Below, in pieces: positions 8,244 to 14,836 of a stretch of DNA of 24,146 nt (its first letter is position 1; the number at the start of each line of letters is the position of its first letter). The notes beneath the pieces are model-generated. The model saw nothing but the letters and a program-made list of their open reading frames with translations, ran no database searches and was not told the DNA's origin. Location of the stretch: positions 1-24,146 of the forward strand of contig JAJPXI010000194.1 in NCBI GenBank assembly GCA_021205585.1, read 5' to 3'. The translations under genes and the position numbers were made by a program. Source of the DNA: Oscillospiraceae bacterium. GTDB lineage: Bacteria > Bacillota > Clostridia > Oscillospirales > Oscillospiraceae.

Positions 8244-8900
8244 ATGAAAACCGTTGCCTTAGTTCCCATTAAGTTAAATTCCCAGCGTCTGCCCCATAAA
8301 AACATCCTGCCCATCGCCGGGCGGCCCCTGTGCTGGCACCTGCTCCACACCCTGCTCCAGGGGAAGGCAATCGACCAGGTGTACGTCTATTGCAGCGACC
8401 CGGCGGTGCAGGACTATATGCCGGAGGGCGCGCGCTTCCTCCAGCGGGACAGGCAGCTGGACGGGGATTTGGTGAAAGGGTTCGACATCTACCGCAGCTT
8501 TATTTCACAGGTAGACGCGGACGTGTACGTCCTGGCCCACACCACCTCCCCCTTTATCAAAGTCTCCTCCGTGGAAACCGCCCTGGCCCGCGTTCTCTCC
8601 GGGGAGAACGACTCGGCGTTTTCCGCCCGGCGCGTCCAGACCTTCGCCTGGTATCGGGGGAAGCCCGTCAATTACGACCTGAACGACGTCCCCCGAACCC
8701 AGGACATGGAACCCATCTGGGTGGAGACAAGCGCCTTTTTCATATTCAAAAAAGAAATTTTCACCGTCCACAACCGCCGCATCGGGTTCCGCCCCTACAT
8801 CCAGGAGGTGTCCGGCATCGAGGCGGTGGACATCGACGAGCCGAAGGACTTTGAACTGGCGGCCAGGCTGGCCGAGATGGAGGGCATCCACTATGACTAA
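8244..8900 (+). CDS. CMP-ulosonate cytidylyltransferase (NeuA/KdsB-like)
   Basis: This 218-residue enzyme should activate an ulosonic acid with CTP to give the CMP-sugar. It has the cytidylyltransferase start VALVPIKLNSQRLPHKN (4-20), where the usual basic residues hold the CTP phosphates. It also has VLAHTTSPFIK, in the position of the LLQPTSP motif, and the late EAVDIDEPKDFELA typical of NeuA-type proteins. In sequence style it is closer to NeuA than to the E. coli KdsB form. The following genes are kdsA and kdsD, so the substrate is most likely Kdo and this would act as a KdsB. AAAGGAG lies 7 nt before the ATG. Its stop overlaps the start of kdsA. Confidence 0.82.
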   Translation: MKTVALVPIKLNSQRLPHKNILPIAGRPLCWHLLHTLLQGKAIDQVYVYCSDPAVQDYMPEGARFLQRDRQLDGDLVKGFDIYRSFISQVDADVYVLAHTTSPFIKVSSVETALARVLSGENDSAFSARRVQTFAWYRGKPVNYDLNDVPRTQDMEPIWVETSAFFIFKKEIFTVHNRRIGFRPYIQEVSGIEAVDIDEPKDFELAARLAEMEGIHYD

Positions 8901-9669
8901 ATTTATCCTGATCGCCGGGCCGTGCGTCATCGAGTCCGAGGAAACCGTCATGCAGGTGGCGGAAACCGTCCAGGCCGCCGCCCGGCGGCTGAACCTGGAC
9001 TACTACTTCAAGGCCTCTTTCGACAAGGCCAACCGAACCAGCATCTCCTCCTACCGGGGGCCGGGCATCGACGAGGGCCTGCGGATTCTCCAAAAGGTCA
9101 AGGATACCTTCGGGCTGAAAATCGCCACGGACATCCACGAGCCCTGGCAGGCCCAGCGGGCCGCCCAGGTGGCCGATCTGCTCCAAATCCCCGCCTTCCT
9201 CTGCCGCCAGACCGATTTGCTGGTCGCGGCGGCAAAGACCGGGAAGGCCGTCAACGTGAAAAAAGCCCAGTTCCTTGCCCCGTGGGACATGGGCAACGTG
9301 GCGCACAAGCTGGAGGCGGCGGGGTGCGACAAAATCATGCTCTGCGAGCGGGGAACAAGCTTTGGCTATAATACCCTTGTGGTGGACATGACCGGCATCG
9401 TGGAGATGAAAAAATTCGGCTACCCCGTGGTGATGGACGCCACCCACAGCGTCCAGAAGCCCGGCGGGATGGGGTCTGCCACCGGCGGAAACCGGGCCTA
9501 TGTGGAGCCGCTGGCCAAGGCCGCCGTGGCCGCCGGGGCGGACGCGCTGTTTTTCGAGGTTCACCCCGACCCGGACAACGCCCTCTCTGACGGGCCGAAC
9601 ATGGTGCGGCTGGACGAGTTTGAGGGGCTGCTGGAGCGGGTCGTCCGGGTGTACGACGCGGTCCATTAG
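8893..9669 (+). CDS. kdsA: 3-deoxy-8-phosphooctulonate synthase (metal-dependent class)
   Basis: The enzyme condenses phosphoenolpyruvate with D-arabinose 5-phosphate to Kdo-8-phosphate. At 258 residues it is compact but complete: IAGPCVIES (7-15), KASFDKANRTS, YRGPG, TDIHEPWQ, FLCRQTDLL, NVKKAQF, CERGTSFGYN, MDATHSVQ and EVHPDPDNALSDGPN. Cys11, His185, Glu222 and Asp233 fall at the same numbers as the metal ligands of Aquifex aeolicus KdsA, whereas metal-independent KdsA has Asn in place of the cysteine. The ATG at 8893 overlaps the upstream stop by 8 nt and has GGAGGG upstream; a longer reading would run into the previous gene. The sequence does not fit NeuB or DAHP synthase. Kdo synthesis is unusual for a Clostridia-type genome. 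Confidence 0.93.
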   Translation: MTKFILIAGPCVIESEETVMQVAETVQAAARRLNLDYYFKASFDKANRTSISSYRGPGIDEGLRILQKVKDTFGLKIATDIHEPWQAQRAAQVADLLQIPAFLCRQTDLLVAAAKTGKAVNVKKAQFLAPWDMGNVAHKLEAAGCDKIMLCERGTSFGYNTLVVDMTGIVEMKKFGYPVVMDATHSVQKPGGMGSATGGNRAYVEPLAKAAVAAGADALFFEVHPDPDNALSDGPNMVRLDEFEGLLERVVRVYDAVH

Positions 9670-9685
9670 GGAAGGAGAAACCGAT

Positions 9686-10648
9686 ATGGATAAGCTGACC
9701 GAGGGCAGGCGGGTGTTCGACATTGAAATCCGGGCGCTGGAAAAAACCAGGGATGCCCTGGACGATACGTTTGTAAAAATATTGGATTTAATCACCGGCT
9801 GCAAAGGGAAGGTCGTTCTGACCGGCATGGGCAAGCCGGGGCATATCGCGGAAAAGCTGGCGGCCACCTTCGCCAGCCTGGGCACCCCCGCATTTTATCT
9901 CCATCCGGGGGAGGCCATGCACGGCGATTTGGGCATGGTGTCCGAAAACGACCTGGTCATCGCCATCAGCTACAGCGGCGAGAGCGACGAAATTATCCGC
10001 ATCCTGCCCAACATCAAAATGATTGGCGCGGCCCTGGTGGGCATCACCGCTAACCGGAATTCCACCCTGGCCCGCGCCGCCGACGTGGCGCAGGTGCTGC
10101 CCGAATTTGACGAGGCCTGCTACCTGGGCCTTGCGCCCACCTCCAGCACCACGGCGGAGCTGTGCTACGGGGACGCCCTGGCCGTGGTGGCCAGCGGCCT
10201 CTACGGGTTTAAGGACGCGGATTTTGGCCGCTTCCACCCCGCCGGCTCTCTGGGGAAAAAGCTGGTTTTGAAGGTGGACGACCTGATGGCTCAGGGCGGG
10301 GAGGACGCGCGCATCAGCGCGGACGCTCCGTTGAAGGACGCCATCGTGGAGATGAGCAAAAAGGGCCTGGGCGTCGTGTCGGCCATCGGCGAGACCGGCG
10401 TTCTGGAGGGGATTATTACCGACGGGGATTTGCGCCGCCAGCTGGAGCGGGGCGTCGATATTTACAGCCTGCACGTGGGGGACATTATGACCCGCAGCCC
10501 CGTTACCATCCCGGCGGGGAAGCTGGCGGTGGAGGCCCTGCGCATGATGAAGGAGAAAAACATCTCCTGCATGCCCGTTTTGGACGGAAACCGCCCGGTG
10601 GGAACCATCAAAATCCACGACATCGTGGGCGTCGGCATCGTGGGCTGA
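9686..10648 (+). CDS. kdsD: Arabinose-5-phosphate isomerase (KdsD/KpsF/GutQ family)
   Basis: It interconverts ribulose 5-phosphate and arabinose 5-phosphate, supplying the KdsA substrate. The 320 residues form a SIS domain (about 35-180) with VVLTGMGKPGHIAEKLAATFASLGTPA, the active-site segment HPGEAMHGDLGM (His79) and ISYSGESDE, then FHPAGSLGKK. Two CBS domains follow (about 205-320). The architecture and length match E. coli KdsD/KpsF. AAGGAG lies 9 nt before the ATG; the gene starts 16 nt after kdsA and ends the operon. Next to kdsA and a CMP-sugar synthase it almost certainly serves Kdo synthesis; no KdsC phosphatase is present in the window. Confidence 0.93.
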   Translation: MDKLTEGRRVFDIEIRALEKTRDALDDTFVKILDLITGCKGKVVLTGMGKPGHIAEKLAATFASLGTPAFYLHPGEAMHGDLGMVSENDLVIAISYSGESDEIIRILPNIKMIGAALVGITANRNSTLARAADVAQVLPEFDEACYLGLAPTSSTTAELCYGDALAVVASGLYGFKDADFGRFHPAGSLGKKLVLKVDDLMAQGGEDARISADAPLKDAIVEMSKKGLGVVSAIGETGVLEGIITDGDLRRQLERGVDIYSLHVGDIMTRSPVTIPAGKLAVEALRMMKEKNISCMPVLDGNRPVGTIKIHDIVGVGIVG

Positions 10649-10695
10649 CCGGGCGCATAAACCGGCCTTTCCGGGGGCATACTGGCTGTTAAGAC

Positions 10696-10717
10696 AATAA
10701 GCCGGGGACTTATTTTT
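10696..10717 (+). terminator. Weak terminator-like hairpin after kdsD
   Basis: AATAAG and CTTATT pair around a seven-base GC-rich loop and run into five T. The stem is short and AT-only, so activity is doubtful. A stronger GC hairpin without a T tract (CCGGGC/GCCCGG, about 10726-10747) follows. The rest of 10649-10786 holds no gene that I can see. Confidence 0.35.
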
Positions 10718-10786
10718 AGCGTAGGCCGGGCGGCTATGCTGCCCGGGTGACGGTCAGATAGAACTCCATACTTTCTCATTTGTGAC

Positions 10787-10821
10787 GGTTGCATAATCCG
10801 GCTCTTTTCGATAGCAGGGTT
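10787..10821 (+). repeat. Degenerate copy of the pyr promoter
   Basis: This 35-nt stretch matches 24 of 35 positions of the pyr promoter region at 10868-10902 without gaps. It carries TTGCAT and, 17 nt later, TAGCAG where the downstream copy has TTGCGC and TATAAT. It looks like a decayed tandem duplicate and may be a weak second promoter. Confidence 0.45.
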
Positions 10822-10832
10822 CACATATTGAT

Positions 10833-10848
10833 GGCAAAATTGATTTCC
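10833..10848 (+). repeat. 16-bp direct repeat, right copy
   Basis: Identical to 55-70. It lies 21 nt upstream of the pyr promoter -35 box and, as in the left copy, has TTGCAT 44 nt upstream. The two copies bracket the glycan genes. Confidence 0.6.
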
Positions 10849-10869
10849 GTGTAGTTATTAGAGGTCCCC

Positions 10870-10898
10870 TTGCGCAATCCGTTTCTTTTCTGTATAAT
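10870..10898 (+). promoter_or_regulatory. Promoter of the pyr operon
   Basis: TTGCGC (10870-10875), a 17-nt spacer and a perfect TATAAT (10893-10898) form a good sigma-A promoter. Transcription should start near 10905, leaving a leader of only about 28 nt. That is too short for a PyrR-type attenuator, so control must act at initiation or elsewhere. Confidence 0.75.
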
Positions 10899-10932
10899 GG
10901 TTGCAAAGAGATTTGGAGAGGGGCGATTGGGT

Positions 10933-12195
10933 TTGGATTTGCTGATTCGGCGGGCCCGGCTGGCCTGGGATCCGGAGCGGACGGCGGACCTTTTGATTCA
11001 GGGCGGGAAGGTGGCCGCCCTGGGCGAGGGGCTGGAGGCCCCCGGCGCGCCGGAGCTGGACGCGGGAGGGCTGACGCTGGCCCCCGGCCTGGTGGATATG
11101 CATGTGCATCTGCGCCAGCCGGGCTTTGAGTACAAGGAGACCATCGAGACGGGCTGCGCGGCGGCGGCAAGGGGCGGCGTGACCACGCTGGCCTGTATGC
11201 CAAATACCAGCCCGGTCATCGACACGCCGGAGCTGGTGGAGTTCGTGCGCCGCCAGGCGGCCCTGGCCTGCGGCGTGCGGGTGCTGCCCCTGGCCGCCGT
11301 GTCCATGGGCCAGAAAGGGCGGGAATTGACCGACGCCGCGGCGCTGGCCGAGGCCGGCGTGGTAGCCCTGTCGGACGACGGGGTGCCCATCCAGAGCGCC
11401 CACCTTATGCGCCAGGCCCTGCGCCGGGCCGGTGGGCTGCCCATTTTGTCCCACTGCGAGGACGCGGAGATGGTGCGCGATTACGCGGTGAACGAGGGGG
11501 CGGTCTCCCAGGCCCTGGGGCTGCCGGGCCGCCCCGCCGTGGCCGAGGAGATCATGGTCATGCGGGACGCCATGCTGGCCCAGGAGACCGGGGGCAGGGT
11601 TCACATCTGCCATGTGTCCACCGCCCGCTCGGTGGAGGTTGTGCGGCAATTCAAAAAGCGGGGGGTGGCCATCACCTGCGAGACCTGCCCCCAGTATTTC
11701 ACCCTGACCGAGGAGGAAGTTCTGCGCCAGGGCGCCATGGCGCGGGTCAACCCGCCCCTGCGCACGGCGCGGGACGTGGAGGCCATCGTCGCCGGCCTCC
11801 AGGACGGCACCATCGACGCCATCGTCACCGACCACGCCCCCCACAGTGCGGAGGAGAAGGCCCGGCCCCTGACCCAGGCCCCCAGCGGCATGGTGGGACT
11901 GGAGACCTCCCTAGCCGTGGCCCTGACGCAGCTGTACCACACGGGGAAGCTGACCCTGCCCGCACTGATTGAAAAAATGACGGCCAGCCCCGCCCGCATC
12001 CTGGGTATCCCCCAGGGCCGCCTGGAGCCGGGGCTGGACGGGGACGCGGTGCTGTTCGACCCGGAGGAGGAGTGGGTGGTAAACCCCGCCCAGTTCGCCT
12101 CCAGGGGCCGCAATACCCCCTTCGCCGGACGCCGGCTGAAAGGGCGGGTGCGGTTCACCATCGTCGCCGGGCGGGTCATCTACCGCGCCGAGTAA
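10933..12195 (+). CDS. pyrC: Dihydroorotase
   Basis: The enzyme closes carbamoyl aspartate to dihydroorotate, the third step of UMP synthesis. It is a class I (about 420-residue) amidohydrolase: DMHVHLRQPG supplies the HxH metal site, SDDGVP an aspartate, LSHCEDAEM and ICHVST two histidines, and VTDHAPH the catalytic aspartate. The C-terminus has the composite-domain strand NTPFAGRRLKGRV. No ATG fits; TTG at 10933 gives (M)DLLIRRARL, with GGAGAGGGG ending 9 nt upstream. TTG at 10927 is the alternative but is too close to that site. It is the first gene of the pyr operon; no carAB or pyrB is in the window. Confidence 0.93.
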   Translation: MDLLIRRARLAWDPERTADLLIQGGKVAALGEGLEAPGAPELDAGGLTLAPGLVDMHVHLRQPGFEYKETIETGCAAAARGGVTTLACMPNTSPVIDTPELVEFVRRQAALACGVRVLPLAAVSMGQKGRELTDAAALAEAGVVALSDDGVPIQSAHLMRQALRRAGGLPILSHCEDAEMVRDYAVNEGAVSQALGLPGRPAVAEEIMVMRDAMLAQETGGRVHICHVSTARSVEVVRQFKKRGVAITCETCPQYFTLTEEEVLRQGAMARVNPPLRTARDVEAIVAGLQDGTIDAIVTDHAPHSAEEKARPLTQAPSGMVGLETSLAVALTQLYHTGKLTLPALIEKMTASPARILGIPQGRLEPGLDGDAVLFDPEEEWVVNPAQFASRGRNTPFAGRRLKGRVRFTIVAGRVIYRAE

Positions 12196-12210
12196 AAAGG
12201 AGAGATAAAA

Positions 12211-13134
12211 ATGTCATTCGATGTGCTGCAAGATAAGATTCGCGCCCTGAAAAACCCCACGGTGGCCGGGCTGGACGCCCGCATCGACTATGTGCCGGAG
12301 CATCTGCGCCAGGCCGCCTATCAGCAGTACGGCGTGGGGCTGAAGGGGGCCTGCGAGGCCATCTATCAGTTTAACGTGGGCTTAATCGACGCGCTGTGCG
12401 ACGTGGTGCCCGCCGTCAAGCCCCAGTCGGCCTATTATGAAAATCTGGGCTGGCAGGGTATGGAGATGCTGGAGCGCACCATCCGCTACGCCAGAAGCAG
12501 GGGGATGTTCGTCATCGCCGACGTGAAGCGGGGGGACATCGGGGCCACCGCTTCGGCCTACGCCGAGGGCTGGCTGTGCGGCGCCCCCGTCGAGGGCCAG
12601 GCCTTCCGCAGCTTTGACGCCGACTGCGTCACCGTCAACGGCTACATGGGCTCCGACGCCATCCGCCCCTTCATGGAGGCCGCCCGGGCGGACGACAGAT
12701 GCCTGTTCGTCCTGGTGAAAACCTCCAACGACAGCGCGCGGGAGCTTCAGGACATGGTGGCCGGGGATCGGCTGGTCTACCAGGTCATGGGGGATTTGTG
12801 CCAGCGCCTGGGCAAGGGCACCGAGGGCAAATACGGCTTTACCATGGTGGGGGCCGTGACGGGGGCCACCTACCCCTCCGACATCCGCGCCCTGCGCCGC
12901 CGCCTGGAGCACACTTTCTTCCTGGTGCCCGGTTATGGGGCCCAGGGGGGGACGGCGGAGGACGTGCAGTACGCCTTCAACGAGTACGGCCACGGGGCAA
13001 TCGTCAACGCCTCCCGCTCCATCATGTGCGCCTGGAAAAAGACCGGCGGGGACGGCCGCGACTTCGCCGACGCCGCCCGGGCCGCCGCCGTCGCCATGCG
13101 GGACGACATCCGGCGGTATGTGACAGTGATATAA
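12211..13134 (+). CDS. pyrF: Orotidine 5'-phosphate decarboxylase (long type)
   Basis: This makes UMP from OMP. The 307-residue size and the motif FVIADVKRGDIGATASAYAEGW, which contains the catalytic Asp-Lys-Asp region, place it in the longer type 2 family used by many Clostridia and Actinobacteria rather than the 230-residue B. subtilis form. VKPQSAYYE, VTVNGYMGSD, LVKTSNDSA and VPGYGAQGG complete the barrel and phosphate-binding loop. AAAAAGGAG lies close upstream of the ATG, 15 nt after pyrC. Confidence 0.93.
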   Translation: MSFDVLQDKIRALKNPTVAGLDARIDYVPEHLRQAAYQQYGVGLKGACEAIYQFNVGLIDALCDVVPAVKPQSAYYENLGWQGMEMLERTIRYARSRGMFVIADVKRGDIGATASAYAEGWLCGAPVEGQAFRSFDADCVTVNGYMGSDAIRPFMEAARADDRCLFVLVKTSNDSARELQDMVAGDRLVYQVMGDLCQRLGKGTEGKYGFTMVGAVTGATYPSDIRALRRRLEHTFFLVPGYGAQGGTAEDVQYAFNEYGHGAIVNASRSIMCAWKKTGGDGRDFADAARAAAVAMRDDIRRYVTVI

Positions 13135-13146
13135 GGGGTGCTGAAT

Positions 13147-13920
13147 TTGAAAGTAGAACAAAATTGTTTCATCCGTGCCCGGCAGCAGGATGGAGACGCG
13201 GTCATCCTGACCCTGGAGGTGGGGGACATGGTGCGCGAGAGCTTCCGCCGCCCCGGCCAGTTCCTGCACATCCGCTGCGGGGAGGGGCTGCTGCTGCGCC
13301 GGCCCATCTCGGTGTGTACCTGTCAGGCGGGGGAGGAACAGGATCTGATCACCATCGTCTTTGAAGTGCGGGGTGAGGGCACCGCCTGGCTGGCCAGCCG
13401 CCAGCCGGGGGAGAACCTGGATGTGCTGGGCCTTGCGGGCAACGGCTTTCCCATGGAGCCGGAGGGACGGTATCTGCTGGTGGGCGGCGGCATCGGGGTG
13501 CCCCCCATGCTGGGCTGCGCCCAGGCCGGGGCGGGGCGCTGCACCGCCATTTTGGGTTTTCGCTCCAAGGAGAAGGCCATCCTGCTGGACCGGTTTCAAA
13601 GCTGCGGGCCGGTGCAGGTGGCCACAGACGACGGCACTCTGGGGTACCACGGCTTTGTGGACGCCCTGGTTCGCAGGGAGCTGGAGGGGGGCGGCCAATA
13701 CGACGCCGTGCTGGCCTGCGGCCCCCGGCCTATGCTCCGGAGCGTGGCAAAGGCGGCCGGGGAATTTCAGCTACCCTGCTTTGTCTCCATGGAGGAGCGC
13801 ATGGGCTGCGGTGTAGGGGCCTGCCTGGTCTGCGCCTGCGATATGGCGGACGGGACGAAAAAGCACGTCTGTAAAGACGGCCCGGTGTTTGACGCCAGGG
13901 AGGTGGATTGGAATGGGTAA
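13147..13920 (+). CDS. pyrK: Dihydroorotate dehydrogenase B, electron-transfer subunit
   Basis: PyrK passes electrons from PyrD to NAD through FAD and a [2Fe-2S] cluster. The protein has the FAD-binding LLRRPISVC, an NAD-binding VGGGIGVPPML, the CGPRPML motif, and a C-terminal cluster Cys221-x4-Cys226-x2-Cys229-x12-Cys242. TTG at 13147 is preferred because AAGGGG (13133-13138) lies 8 nt before it; the earlier in-frame GTG at 13138 overlaps that site and has no ribosome site of its own. It overlaps pyrD, its partner subunit, by 8 nt. Confidence 0.9.
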   Translation: MKVEQNCFIRARQQDGDAVILTLEVGDMVRESFRRPGQFLHIRCGEGLLLRRPISVCTCQAGEEQDLITIVFEVRGEGTAWLASRQPGENLDVLGLAGNGFPMEPEGRYLLVGGGIGVPPMLGCAQAGAGRCTAILGFRSKEKAILLDRFQSCGPVQVATDDGTLGYHGFVDALVRRELEGGGQYDAVLACGPRPMLRSVAKAAGEFQLPCFVSMEERMGCGVGACLVCACDMADGTKKHVCKDGPVFDAREVDWNG

Positions 13921-14836
13921 GGTGGATATGTCCGTCACTCTGGCGGGGGTGCACATGAAAACCCCGGTGGTCATGGCCTCCGGCACCTTCGGCTTTGGCC
14001 GGGAGTACGGCCAGTTTTACGATTTGTCCCGCCTGGGGGGCATCTGCGCCAAGGGCCTGACCCTGCGCCGCCGGGAGGGCAACCCCGCCCCCCGCATCGC
14101 GGAGACGCCCATGGGTGTCCTGAACTCCGTGGGACTGCAAAATCCCGGCGTGGACGCCTTTATCCGGGAGGAACTGCCCTTTCTGCGGCAGTACGACGTG
14201 GCGGTCATCGCCAACATCTCCGGGGACACCCCGGAGGAGTACGGCGTCATGTGCCAAAAGCTCCACCGGGCCGGGGTGGACATGATCGAGGTCAACATCT
14301 CCTGCCCCAATGTAAAGGCGGGAGGCTTGACATACGGCACCAGGCCCGCCCTGGCCGCCGAGGTGACAGAGATCGCGAAAAAGAACGCCGGGAACACCCC
14401 GGTGATGGTCAAGCTGTCCCCCAACGTGACCGACATCACGGAAATCGCAAAAGCCGTGGAGGGTGCGGGGGCTGACGCGGTGTCCCTCATCAACACCCTG
14501 CGGGGAATGCGCATCGACGTGGCCACCGGGCGGCCCGTGCTGAAAATGAACACCGGCGGCCTGTCCGGCCCGGCGGTGCTGCCCGTGGCCGTGCGGATGG
14601 TGTGGGAGGTGTCCGGCGCGGTGGGCATCCCCGTGCTGGGGATGGGCGGCGTGTCCAGGGGCGGCGATGCGGCCCAGCTGATGATGGCCGGCGCGGCGGC
14701 GGTGGCCGTGGGCACCGCCTGCTTCGCCGACCCCTTCGCCCCGTTAAAGGTGACGCAGGAGCTGGAGGAAATCGCTGAAAGCAAAGGGCTTGACAAGGTA
14801 TCCGCCTTAACAGGAAGCGTGCAGCCGTGGCAGTGA
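13913..14836 (+). CDS. pyrD: Dihydroorotate dehydrogenase B (NAD), catalytic subunit
   Basis: This FMN enzyme oxidises dihydroorotate to orotate. The 307 residues include MASGTFGFG at the FMN/substrate site, GLQNPG, and NISCPNVKAGG with Cys131 as the catalytic base. The cysteine, in place of serine, marks the class 1 cytosolic enzymes. KLSPNVTDI, NTLRGM, GGLSGPA and GMGGVSRGGDA follow as expected. The adjacent pyrK shows it is class 1B. The ATG at 13913 has GGGAGGTGG upstream and overlaps the pyrK stop. Confidence 0.94.
   Translation: MGKVDMSVTLAGVHMKTPVVMASGTFGFGREYGQFYDLSRLGGICAKGLTLRRREGNPAPRIAETPMGVLNSVGLQNPGVDAFIREELPFLRQYDVAVIANISGDTPEEYGVMCQKLHRAGVDMIEVNISCPNVKAGGLTYGTRPALAAEVTEIAKKNAGNTPVMVKLSPNVTDITEIAKAVEGAGADAVSLINTLRGMRIDVATGRPVLKMNTGGLSGPAVLPVAVRMVWEVSGAVGIPVLGMGGVSRGGDAAQLMMAGAAAVAVGTACFADPFAPLKVTQELEEIAESKGLDKVSALTGSVQPWQ

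Noticed and set aside
8893..9669. KdsA gene read as NeuB (sialic acid synthase) or DAHP synthase
   Set aside because: The KANRTS, DATHSVQ and NALSDGPN motifs and the 258-residue length fit KdsA, and kdsD is adjacent.
10899..10932. PyrR-type attenuator or riboswitch ahead of pyrC
   Set aside because: Only about 28 nt lie between the likely transcription start and the start codon, with no anti-terminator/terminator pair.
12382..13698. Minus-strand open frame of 438 codons opposite pyrF and pyrK
   Set aside because: Antisense shadow in GC-rich DNA; His/Gly/Gln-rich translation with no family features.
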